DNA of 64,000 bases from Pseudoips prasinana (taxonomy: Eukaryota; Arthropoda; Insecta; Lepidoptera; Nolidae), in NCBI GenBank assembly GCA_951640165.1, contig OX621246.1, forward strand, positions 9,821,001 through 9,885,000. The letters are read 5' to 3'. Below, in pieces: positions 34,090-46,800 of the stretch (the stretch's first letter is position 1; each line of letters begins with the position of its first letter). Under the pieces are notes generated by a model. The model was not told where the DNA came from. It saw only the letters and a list, made by a program, of their open reading frames with translations, and searched no databases. The translations under genes were made by a program, and so were the position numbers.

Positions 34090-35293
34090 TCAATTGTATT
34101 AAAATTATCGAATATTGTTAGCTATATGAGCGTGTGTATAAAATATGCATTTACTTGTTATGTTGTTAAGTATACGTTTGTAGATAAACTAAATTTAAAT
34201 TGCCATATGGAAACAAATTGTGCTTCGATTATTTATTGCTGAGAATTGGCTTGGTTTTCTAAATAGCGCAAAAAATTAGTCATATTCAATGGTGTTATTG
34301 AAATTCTTTGTGATACATTACTGTTAACTATAATGTTTAAAACATAACATCAACTCTAATAATGGCCTTAGTTCAGTGTGATCTCAATCTAAGATATTGT
34401 TACATACTATTCATTTTTTAGAAACTTACAAATTAGTCTCAGTCAACACTATATGGTTTATCTGTTTAAAAAGATTACGAACCTGATAATTATTGGAGGT
34501 TTTGGTAGAGTCCAAACTGTTATCGTTCGTTGAAAAAATCTGAGAAAGTTGCCTCTAAATATATTTCCATTTTACATATTGTAGAAAAACTTGATCTCTG
34601 AGGTCTGTTTTTTGAAACTGAACACACTGTACACATTTTCTGAAACTGTACACAGGGCTCCAAGAGTGGCGCCGTGTGTACAGCTATCTTCGCATTTTGA
34701 TACTTTAAAGGATATAGACTTTCCAAAAAGGGCTTCGGAATTTTTTAAGTTCAAACTCTCAAGTCTAATGTTAGTGATGGTGCCTAATACAATTTAATAA
34801 AATCCTTAAAAATAACCAATTGAACGGAAAATAAATATAGCGCAACAGCTGCGCTAGATACTGATTTCTGGGCATAAGAATCAGCTCTATTCGTATGAAG
34901 ATAATTGAAGAATTCAATCTAAAATCTGGTTGGTTAATATGTTCCTCACAAGTGTAGTTAATCACGTTGTAAAGGCAAATTAGTTAAGGTCCTAAGATTT
35001 TCATTTAAGTTTTCGCCGTAATTAAAGGACTTGTTAAATTTGACCCAGTTTAAAAAATCGTGTTTAGTCTATTTTCTATGTTCCTTCCGTACAAGCATTA
35101 GCTTATATGGGAGGATTTATATTCAACCTTGTGTGACTGTTCGTAAATACTGGTATGCAATCATAAACACGCCGTAACAGTAAAGTATCTATTAAGGTAA
35201 ATGTCACTTTATTACTGTTTATATAGAGTAGTATTTACTATGACAAACGTCTCTTTTTAAATATATGCGCGGCAGATGGATATGACGAAGCTA

Positions 35294-35420
35294 GTACACA
35301 CGGCTACATATCAAACTATACATTTCCAATATAAGCTGACCTCTCATTGTATGAAAATACTATACAACACGGGATCAGCTTATACTGGAAACGTATAGCT
35401 TGATATGTAGCCGTGTGTAC
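35294..35420. mobile_element. 127-bp palindromic MITE family G, copy 1
   Basis: GTACACACGGCTACATATCA at one end and TGATATGTAGCCGTGTGTAC at the other are exact reverse complements. The same 127-bp length occurs at 42239-42365. Confidence 0.8.
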
Positions 35421-36046
35421 AATTGTTTGTTACACTGAAACCCAACGCTAATCTTGACGTTTCACAATAGTTCTTTACTTCTATATAAATATACTTCCAC
35501 TGGTATTTTAGCGTAAGCTGTAAACAATATATTTAAATGCGACTTCAACAGTTTTAGCGTGTTATAAATGAATAATAATGTATAGTAATTACTTGTTAAG
35601 ACAAAGTTTGTATCAGATTTTTCAACTTTTGTAAACATTGTTTTGAAACGCATAAATTTAAACATACGTGATGGTTACATTGACTGATTTATGTATTAAA
35701 TAAAATATTTTAAATAATATATTACTTTTCATTTTTTGTAGCAAGAATGAGCCCGGCCAATGTTTTATTCTAGATATACGAAAGTAATCTAGAATAAAAT
35801 GCAAGAACATCTGCATTTTTACTTTTTTTATATTCCCAAAGACAGCAGAGATAATAGCAATCAAAGTACGCATTTTCGAGCGATATTCTTTCAAACCGCA
35901 AGCGGCGTTTGATCGCGCTGTGACGTCACGTGTCGCCTCATGCAGCGCGCTGGCCGGTTTGCGAGTACAAATCTAGGTACTATTCATTTAATCACCGCTG
36001 CTGGTGGTTCGTACTTGCGATTTTATTACGAGAAAATTATTAGAAA

Positions 36047-36180
36047 ATGCCGTGTAGTGCCCAAGAGTTTTAATTCCAATGTTAACACACCCAAAAAGTG
36101 TTTTTAGTATACCTAAATATCCTATGATAAGGAAGAAATGGATGACCGCAATACGCAGACAGGATTCAATAGGACTGAAA
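36047..36180 (+). pseudogene. Decayed THAP-domain fragment
   Basis: ATGCCGTGTAGTGCC opens a MPC-type start that stops after 8 codons. In another frame, HPKSVFSIPKYPMIRKKWMT then AIRRQD matches the FP.DP..R..W..A.RR core of THAP zinc fingers, common in P-element-like transposases and some host proteins. Confidence 0.45.
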
Positions 36181-36644
36181 ATTATTGCATTTTGTTATAA
36201 ATATTATATTGATGTCAATAAATATTATATTTATACTTTTCTCATGAAGGACTCGTTATCTATTGGTGCATTTTATAATCCACTTCTGACAAAGGTAGAT
36301 AAACTTTTAAGTTTAGCTACCTTTGTCATTTAAGGATTTTACAATTCAATCTTTAAATAAGAGACATAAATATTGTTATTATCTATCAGGAACCTTGATA
36401 TCAGGATGTTATAATAAATACATAAACCAACAATATCGTATTGTTTAAATGAGAATAGGTAATGTTACCTAACTTACTGACGTAGATTACACATGGGATA
36501 TTTGGAAAAAATATATAATAACCACGAAATATTTTACTTTACTTATACAATATTTCGTGATTAATATCTAAGTTTGACTTTAACCACTAATACTTAATAA
36601 GTATAAATAGGTATGTTGAATATAAGTGAAGTAAAATTGACTGC

Positions 36645-36800
36645 AAGTGAGGCGCAGCGGCTAAGACAGTCGTCGCTGTGTGTCCGAGGTTTTATTCCTG
36701 CGCCGGACAACTATTTGTGTAACCCGTAAATAGTTGTTCAGAGTCTGGATGTAGTTTGTGTCCATCTATTATATGTTTGTAAAGTATTATTAAGAATGAC
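36645..36800 (+). mobile_element. SINE family H copy
   Basis: GTGAGGCGCAGCGGCTAAGA A-box region, TGTGTCCGAGGTTTTATTCC B-box region, then a body shared with 61010-61085. Confidence 0.6.
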
Positions 36801-37772
36801 AGTGGTATTAATCTACAGCAGTTAGCGGGCCGCTGAGTATAGTACTTACCTGCGTACGTAAGTATTCTTGGAGATGGTGTACAAAATTTTACAAACGTTT
36901 TGCTAGAAATATAATAGTACCGGCCTTCATTGTATCCTAAATACTAGACATATCGTTAACACTTTTGAACATTCATTCACAGAGTGAGTTTATCCCCTGC
37001 CGTTCGGTCTTATTTTGGTCGTCTATAATGGCATTAAAATTTGGAATTATATATAAATATAAAAGGTACCTACTTATAATATTTTTATTTTATATTAGTT
37101 TAGTTAGTTCTTTATTCGATTTAATTAAAAAGGTACTGAAAACAAAAAAAAAATAAGTAACTAGTAGATTAAGAAACTTTGGATTCTTGACGCCGCATGC
37201 TACTGTCAATCAAAGTTAGTCAGTAGTGTAAGGAAATCTACCTCCCATGTAACCCTCTTCCAGGGTGCAGATATATGTAACTCACAAGGTATTTAACAGG
37301 TTGATGTAATACAATAATAACAAATTAATAAATAAAGCAATGATACAAGTACAGCGCGCGCGAGTCTTCACTTCAATATTTCATATAGCGCGGGGCACGA
37401 GCGCACGGAGCGACCGGCACCGAGCCGACAGCTGACGTCACGCGTCGAGCGCGCGATATCTTGGAAATTTAAAAGTGCTCAAAACTTCAGTCATAACTTT
37501 CGTAATACTGCATTGATTTACGTGAAATAAAGACTAATCTAATGTACGTAATTTAATATTTATTGTTAAGTAGCTTTTAGTGCAATATTCGCATGTGTTG
37601 GTCACCCTCATTCTATAAAACGTAAATTTTGAATAATGTTAAAAAAATTTAAAATCAGGAGAAATAATGAAATACAGACATATTATTAGTTTTATAATGA
37701 TAAATGCAAAAACAAAACTGAATTCCTTATAACTTTTACTATATAAAAATAAAAATAACTTGAGTTTCTTAA

Positions 37773-37821
37773 TTATTTCTTCTTTGTATCCTTACTTTCA
37801 TCTACAGTAGATTTCTTTGAT
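37773..37821 (-). CDS. RS-module gene, last exon
   Basis: Acceptor GTTTCAG; encodes SKKSTVDESKDTKKK then TAA at 37773-37775. The joined codon AG|A gives Arg. AATAAA on this strand lies at 37559-37564, about 210 nt past the stop. Confidence 0.8.
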
Positions 37822-40800
37822 CTGAAACAAAATAATTTACCAGATATTTAAATATTGTAGTTTTATCAAAGATATGGATTGAGAAGAAGTACAATTTACT
37901 GATAATCATATTTTTATAATACAATGACCATATCGCTAAAAGTAATTTGCTCCAGGCAACCATTTTCAAAATTGCAGTAAGTGTTAACATATTCTCTCTT
38001 AAGTCAATTTTCGTGCATGATTTATGCAGCACTAGCATGCCATGGGGTAATAAATTATGGTAAAGGTAAGACTTCGGCAAGTTATGCCGCCACGTGGCAT
38101 CTTACCGTAATATCAATGACAGGTATAAAATCGACTTCAAAGAATTACAACATAAAATAACTATTCAAGGCAAGTTTTGGACGGTGTGTCCAACTTAATT
38201 TGTCTAATCTTGAAGCTGTTTTGGAAAAAATATAGTTTTATTTAACGCCTTATAGTGAACGGTTGGCGGAAGCTTACTCATACCCAGGAATGGAACAAAA
38301 TTAAGGTAAGTTTGCCCTAAATTTTAAAATAATATTTCACAAAATATATACTCGGAGGGCATAGGCAACACAATACATTTCTTGCAATTCTCTTTATTTA
38401 GGAATATTTCGTCTATATGCCTTCAACTGGCGAAGTTTTACTACTGTCTGGAATGATTACCACGTAATTTAAACTAGTCATATATACTACAGGTTGTTTG
38501 ATGACATGAGACCGCTTGGTGAGCAACTTCATTCTGCATTATTCTATATCCCAGTTTTCTGCTAATCAAAGGAACAAAGCAATAAAAAATTGATTTCTTA
38601 CCTCTTGCCCGTGTCGAGGCGGGTGACGCTGGTGTTGGATTGCGTAGAGGCGGTGCGGCGTGCACGGCGCGCGGGGGTGCCGGGCGTGTCCACTTCGGAC
38701 GTCGCGGGAGAAATTACTGGACTTTCATCCTCGCCTTTCTGTAAAAGAGATATGAAATGTTATATTATTTGCAACCAGCGATCCAACAAATGGGCTGCTA
38801 CAGAAATACGATCCAAATTTCCAACTAATTCATACAAACCTAGTACAAAAAAATAAGAAACATCACAACAAACTGTCAATCTGTGCCGTCAACCTTCTAC
38901 ATGCGGCAATGGATTTCAATGATTTCTTTTTGATGTGAAACATCTATAGCCGCACGTAAAACAGATTTCTGGCGTGGCGACGCATGCCGTGGCGACGCGT
39001 CGCTACGCTATCCGATAGTAGTGTGTACGGTGTGGCGATGCGCCGCCATGCGCAATCGACTTTTTATTTTATCATTATGACATATTTAGTTCCTATCACA
39101 ATACCTTCTTTTCTGCATATTACTTTTACAAAATAATGTCGATGTTTCACATCTGCCAGGCGCCCGTGATGGCTCACATTTTTTTATTTTCAACAGTTTT
39201 GAGAAATTTGTCTAAACTTACTCTGAGATCTGTAGAGGTGCGCCTGCCTTTAGGCGTGTGCAGCGCCTCGCACGCGCGGTTGAATGACGCGCGGCGCCCG
39301 CGCGCTGGGCTCTCAGCGCCCGTGGACAGGTTGGGACTGTCCGCTGCAGACAAGACATGGTATTCAATACAAATTTGTTGAAATATTAATTAAGGCACCT
39401 GGGATTCCTATTTTCTAAGATTAGAACTAAAATCTCAGCCATTATTTAAAATTAGTCATGTTATTAATAAATTCTAGTGCATGTGGGAATCGATCCCAGG
39501 TAACGTTATCGTTCCGCCACCGAATCGAGGTGTTCGTCGGATTTCAAGTCATTCAATTCCTAATTATCTTTACGACGTAATAAAGTCGGGTAATGCCATA
39601 TTACCGAAACTTGCACGGCTAAGACGGCTGGGATGCCAATTCTTAGATTGGACCATTACCAACAGATAGCGCTTTAAAACATTATTTTCTATTTCACATT
39701 TTTTTTTCTTATTTTATAGTTAACTATGCACAGCTCAAACCATATTCATATCAAGTTAAGAAATAACAATTTAATACTCACCAACGTCTACTGAAATTCT
39801 TCTATGAATCTTTGCTGCCCTCGGCATTGCTTTAGTTTCAGACGTCGCTCGATTATCTGAAAAAGCGATGTATACCATTGTATATCAATGGACATAGACT
39901 CAACGAGAAAAGTCGGCGAGACTGTCCGGTATAACGCAAGACTATATTTATTTTATACTCTTGTTGGCAGTGGTCCCTTTAGTCACAGTTGTTCGAGCCG
40001 CGTACTAGACCTGCCATTGTTTAACAACTGCTGACTGTAGCCAGGACCAACAGCTTTACGGGCCCTCCAAAGCACGGATGGCAATCAGTCATCCATCTAC
40101 AGACTGACCGCACGCCTAAGTGCTTAACGTCACCGATAGTTTACAGACCTGTAAAAGCAACTAAACTAATTAACTAGCTATTGGCGCAGACGACTAGTTG
40201 AAAGCGAATTGTTGGATAAATGAAGTAATAAACCAACGTAACTTATTCGTTCACTATAGAGCTTCTAATGACGCCTCCTTTTATCATCATCATATCAGCC
40301 GAAAGATTTTCACAATTGCCGGTCTTGCGCTAACAGCTGTGTACAGCTGTCCGTAGAACATTTCGATCTCTCCCAACAACTCAAGTTTCGACGTGACGAT
40401 TCTACCATCCTCAGTCTTTAGCTTCGTCATTTGACTCTGTCCAGCAGGCAAATCTCTTGCAAAAACTTTGGAGACTTTGTTGCGCTCAATGGTCTCTTTA
40501 ATACTGGCCTTATGAAATTTGGCGAGCTGGTATAATCATTTGAGGATGTTAAAACCATTTTATGTATTTCTTCCATAAGTTGAACGGTATAGTCGGAGCG
40601 TAGACTTCATCAGTCAGGACCTCTGGCGTTTGACATTAAGGTTCAATGAGCCTCTCACCAATCTGTGATCGCTTCCGGTTTTAGCCGCATTGATCTCGGA
40701 GACGTCATTCAACATCTCTCTGTTTTCTCGTCGATAAGATGAAGTCGATCTTGTATTTATATTGTTTTTTATATTATATACAACGCATTAGTAAAAATCT

Positions 40801-43800
40801 CAATTATGCTACCTAATTGAATTATGGGGTTCCGCAGCCAAGTCCAACTTAACACAGCTACAAACTACACAAAATAAAATAATTAAATAACTGTTCCACA
40901 TGAACTACTTCACACCAACCACTATAGTTTATCAAAAAAATTAGGATAATGATACTAGAACAAATGTACAGACTCCAGCACATCCAGCTATCCCAATTTT
41001 GTAATTTTTTAAATAGATTTTGAACTTTATCACAAAAGCATAAGGTTTACTTTCAATTGGGTAAATTTTATAGATTGGGGTAGCTTGATGTGCTGGCGTC
41101 TGTACAAACATCATATTCTAATACGCATATTTAACAATAATTGAACAATCAAATACGCACACAAATACAATAATATTACAGAAAAATCACAAATCCAACA
41201 CCGTATGATGAGAAATTCGAATAATATAATATTCAAAAAGAAAGAAAAGGAGAAAATGTACGCAAAAGTGAAACAAAATGTACGCTTAATTGAAATATCC
41301 AGTATCTATCAGAAAAGTGCTAGCTTGTGGTAAAACTACCTTTTTTAAAATATCTCTTTTTTTTCTAAGCTTTGGTACTCTTTTATTCACGCCTTGTATT
41401 ATAAGAGTGGAGCTTGTATTAAAAAAAAAACAAAAGACGTGTCGCAGGGTACAGTACACAAAGTAAATACGGACACAGAACTACTGTACACACAAATAGC
41501 TGTCTTACGCAGGAATCAAACCCGGAACACGAAGTGGCGAGGCGACTGACTTCGGAAACCTTTAGAAGAGTTCAGTATATAAAGGTTATTTAGCCAGTCT
41601 GAATTTATCATGATCGGACAGTATAAACCAGGAGTAGAGTACCACAGAGAATTAAAATGCTATCTTCTGTCGATGATAGGCCACGGGTAGGTCGACCTCG
41701 CATAACCGGACACCGGCAGCTATCGCAGCCTTCATAGCAGCTCGTAGTCATATTTCTACGAGCTGCTATGAAGGCTTCGATAGCCGGCTATGTCAGGAGC
41801 CAGCCAAGACAGCACTTATGCGCAAAAGTGTCTACTGCATGGCTCCAGTCATTTATAATAAAATGCCTAAGAGTTGGAAGGAGCTTCCATTATCATTGTT
41901 TAAAAAAGACTTTGAAGCTTTTTAGTGGAGAAATCATATTATGACTTAAGTGGGTATTTGAATAAGAAAGATTTTTAAGTTAGTCTTTTGCATGCCTACA
42001 TGGTAAAATATGGCTGAACTTGTTACCTGTTCTTATGTCATCTATTACTGTTACCCATATTTGCAAAATAAAAATATCTTTATCTGCCGGTGTCCGGTTA
42101 TGCGAGGTCGACCAACCCGTGGCCTATCATCGACAGAAGATAGAATTTTAATTCTCTGTGGTACTCTACTCCTGGTTTATACGATGGCTTATATAGAAAT
42201 GAATAGTATATAACATACTTAGTACAATGGTAGAAGTAGTACACACGGCTACACATAAAGCTATTCATTTCCAGTATAAGCTGATCTCGCGTTGTATAGC
42301 ATTTCAATACAATGACAGGTCAGCTTATATTGGAAATGTATAGCTTGATATGTAGCCGTGTGTACATCTAATATGGGACCGAAACACTTTAAACTATATT
42401 TACAATAAAATAGTATGACAGTATAATAACAATGCTATGAAAAAAGCTTCGGAAGCATACTCACATCTCTGCTTGCTCGCATCTGACGATATAGATTCCG
42501 ATGACAAGTTGGCTTGTATCTCCTCTTGGTCCGGCGAGCCTATAAGCGTTAGTGTAATGCGATTTATAGTAAGTAAGTGCAATAACCACATGCAAATTAT
42601 AACGGTACAATGCAAACTACTATAACACGTCACATTTACTTAAAAGTCACATTAACGAACATTAATAAACAAAAAAAACAAAATACCTCAATTGGAAAAA
42701 AACTGTACTTGCATTTGTGATCGTAATGAAAGCTGTCATTTAATTTGTACAATACTCTTTATGATGAATTCCTTCTTCAAGGGCGAGTGTCTTCAAGGGT
42801 GAGCCCCGATGCCATAATTATACACAAGATTGACTTGTCTACGAGAAGACAAATATTCTATGACTCCTCTGTCTATGGTCAAAACCAGGAGCGAACATAA
42901 ACAATTATGAGGTTCATAGAATCTAAATGTCAACTGCACATCGATCGATTGATGAAGTCTTTGTTCCATCCTTTTCTATGTTCATAAACCCCGAACACTT
43001 TCAGCTCGATTTACAAAACCGATTTTAATGTCTAGCAGCATGTGGACGCATACCACGACATACTTCTGAAAACTCTCCATACAGCAGGATCTAAGTTTTT
43101 CAAGGCCTACCGTACAAACGGAATCTAAAGTCTACCCAATAGGACGAAAGACTGAAAATGGTTCCGAAGTTTTCACGTGATGCCTGCCAGATATCGGCAG
43201 CCTAACAGACAGATCTCAAAGCCTTTGCATCGCTATTCTCTCTTATGTATACAACTAGTATTAAAGGCTAAAGGCGAAGCAAAGGCTCTAAAGTGTTCGC
43301 TCGAGATCTGTCTGCTGGACAGAGCTAACTGTCCTGATTTGCTGGAAGAGATCGAGAAGTTCTACGGACAGCTGTACACTATAACGCATTCAACTGTCAA
43401 TATTCATAACTCAGATCTCAGAGCAAGAGTAACCCGTCGACGTCACCCTGTACGAGATTATAATGACTCTGAAAAAACTAACATCAAGGAGCTAGATGAT
43501 GATGGTCTATTTATATATAACATCTGAAAGGCTTTCAAATCGGTGTACAAGATTTCAGAAGTTATTAAATCCGCCATACTTGAATGTCAAACGACACATG
43601 GCACAGGAGTGTGGTGGTTCTCGTCTTCAAAAAGGGCGAAAAATCCTATGGAATAATTGCAGACCCATCTCACTCCTGAGCGATGTTTAAAAGTTATTGA
43701 CGAGACGTCTCAAGCCGGTTTCAGAAAAGGCTTTATCATAAGCTACAGAAAGTTATACAGTAGATCGAGGAGTATAGCCAGCTGTTACGCTTAGTGTATT

Positions 43801-46800
43801 AGAAAAAGCCTTTGATTCGTACGAAAGCCGGTTGTACTAAGGTCTCTTCAAATGTGCCAAATTAATGCTTAACAGCGGTATATAGAATTGTTAGAGTATT
43901 TTTATGTGTACGCCAACATGTGTTTCCGATTTCAGCACTAGAACCACTACTGCACCATGGAATTGCCGATGATGTAGTAGTCATGGCTGAGCCCTTGGAA
44001 GATCTCGGTGTATATGCAACCACTCGAAGTGATATATAACTATATTTACCTAGGACAGACCGACAGACAACTAGGTAGGTCCATCTTCGAGAAAGAGGTC
44101 CATCATTCAAAATTCAAACCAATTCGGCTGTCCAGCGTTCGGCAAACTACGTAAAATTTCGTCCCAAATACCGTGTCACGGCATCAAAGAGAAATGAAAA
44201 GGTCTATGCTCGGAGTTTCCCTATGATATCTATGTGTAAGAATTGCCAAACTGAAGTGGCAACAGGCGGGGCACATAGCTAGTAGAACAGACTGCCGCTA
44301 GGGCAGAAAGATTCTCGAGTGGCGACAGGGGCGAACCGGAACCGGATATATCCCTCACAAGTTGGACCGATAATTTTGTGAGGGGTGCTGGAAGCCGCTG
44401 GATGCGAGTAAAACTGCAATTGTTATGAACCAATTTATTTATGGATTCAAACGGATCTCTTGCGATCGGTAGCCAACTGAGTTCTTTTTTATCTCGAACC
44501 AGATTTTCCCTGTTTCAAATGAAAGCCTATTTATATAATCTTGAAAGTAGTGCATCTCACCACGGAGTATAATTCCTGGTCTCATGTTTTTTATTTCGGT
44601 TATTTGCTTTGTTACGTCTTGTAAACATTACGCCAAGGGCGGATTACACACTGAAACGCGCCATGTTACGTAATAAGGTTCAGTATTTTAATGTCGACCA
44701 AAAGTATCTTAACCGGGTTGCGATACGGTCACACGTGATTAATTTAATATACAATAATTTTGTTAATATTGCTGAATCGCATACTGGGCGTCTCGTATGT
44801 AAATGTTCTCCAACTAACAGACAATTTCCAGTTATTCGTAATATTAATTAAAGCAACTTTCATTAGTCATTTTAAACCATCACTTTTGAAATCCAACAGT
44901 AATAAAACAAACATTTTAATTATTAATCTATCAAGTGAAAGTAAAGAAGAAAGATTTATGAAAAGAGCTTTTACACTTCATAATTACATAATTTTGATTT
45001 TTGTTTTATATTTAGTATTTATCATACTTGAGAAAAGAAAAACACTGTCTGATTCTGAATCATAGTGCGAAATTAATTGAATTTAACACCTATGATTTAC
45101 TTTGTGTGTCCGTATTTTAAATTTATGGAAAACACGTGTCCATGTGCCATGTCAGCTCATAACATATAGGTTTAATATCTTCTATCATGAATATATGTCA
45201 TGATTTTATCCATATTGTGCTCAAATATCGGCAAAAATATGTAAAACAAAGTTTGAAAGCACACAGTTTCACTCACACATTTTGGCAGCATAATAGCAGG
45301 AAAAATAGGTAAAAAAAGTATATTAGTACTTAAAATAGAATTTCTGTAAAATGTGGTAATTGATATATTACCACATTTGAAGGCATCTCATTCAATAGCT
45401 CTATTCTGTGAGTAGCGCAGTGAAACTGGATTTAGAATAGCATCAGCCTGAGTATTTAATTAAGGTATTTTAAGTATTAAGAGGCGGAAAGTAAATGCAT
45501 TAAATCCATATATTGTGTTGATTTCGCTTATACAATATACAGCAATTTAAGTTTCTATCAAAACGGTTATTACTCAATAGCATTAGCAAAAATCGACATA
45601 TAAAGGATTTTATGACCGTTCTGGAGGTGTGTCAAGAGGGATGAGACGACAGAAGCATGACTGTTCGTTTTTTTGTACGTAACCCACACAAAAAACGTAC
45701 TGAGTCAATTTTCACTAACGCTATGCAGCAATCGTAGGTTGGTTAAATGGGACATTGTATCACAATAGGCACATGCTGTAATTTAATTATGAATGACATA
45801 CCTTCAAAATCAGTCTTATTCAACAAGCTGATCCTATCTATAGGCTGTACGTCGAAGGCGTCGTGGGTGGACGGCGCCTCTTCGTCGTCAGAAGCACCGG
45901 TCTCCAGCCAAGACTCCAGCAATTTCTGTTTATGCCGAGTCATTCTGGAAAAGTGACGAAAATCATTGAAGCGCTTTTTATTTTCTAAACGATATATACT
46001 TTGGTTTCGTCTTTTTATGAAGTGTTTATCACCAGTGCAGAGTATATCTTATATATTTTGGCAATGTTGAGCATTCTACAATAAACATTGGCGTCATAAT
46101 TATATTGGTATCGATTAGCAAGCGACGAGGAGGTCGGTGTTAGATAATCAAAAATATCGACGACCTAACAGCGTTCATAGTAACTTAATTGGCAAAGTAT
46201 TCGGGACTTTATCATGTCGATGGTCTATATTTAATATTAATAAAACTAACATTTGGGCACCATTGGGGCTATATTACGCATCACGGAATTACTGTCAGTC
46301 TACATAAAACGATACCAACACTGGAATCTTTATGAAGCATCAGAAACCAAACAATGTGGATATATAACAGCTCAAAAAAATAAGATCAGTTCATATGGAA
46401 TTGAGTAAATAACCAAGACATGATTCTCAAATGTGTAAAAGTGGCAATTATAACGGCCAAGCTCCAAGACAATAAGCGAGAACGACCAGGCCGTACCAGA
46501 CAAATTGCAATAATTAGGCAATAAAAGACCGGGAATCCTAGAGTTTAAAAGTTTGTTGATATGCATAATTTTACATCTAATATACAGGTATGTTTCTGTG
46601 TCGATTAAACATAATGCATTCAAGATTTTATAAAGCAACTGTTCTTATAATTTTAATAAAACTAATATATGATTACGTTTTCCAGAATACGGATTGTAAC
46701 TAGTACAAGATGGTTCTAGAGTATAAACATAAATTTTGTCTCACCTTACAGCACCTAAATATTCATTAGTATTCTCCTCAGTAGTCTTTTCTTCAGCTGT

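Larger units (their letters stand above)
34090..37772. other. Intergenic region between convergent genes
   Basis: Holds AATAAA at 34796 (+), MITE G (35294-35420), a hairpin at 35746-35802, a THAP fragment (36047-36180), SINE H (36645-36800) and a GC-rich patch 37355-37460 with TGACGTCA. I see no convincing host exon. Confidence 0.6.

Noticed and set aside
34591..34797. Overlapping short frames at 34.5-34.8 kb
   Set aside because: Both strands are open over a small imperfect inverted segment; no homology or splice sites; likely 3' flank of SLC38A10.
37355..37460. GC-rich patch with TGACGTCA as a promoter
   Set aside because: It lies downstream of both convergent genes and has no adjacent start; could be a repeat scrap.
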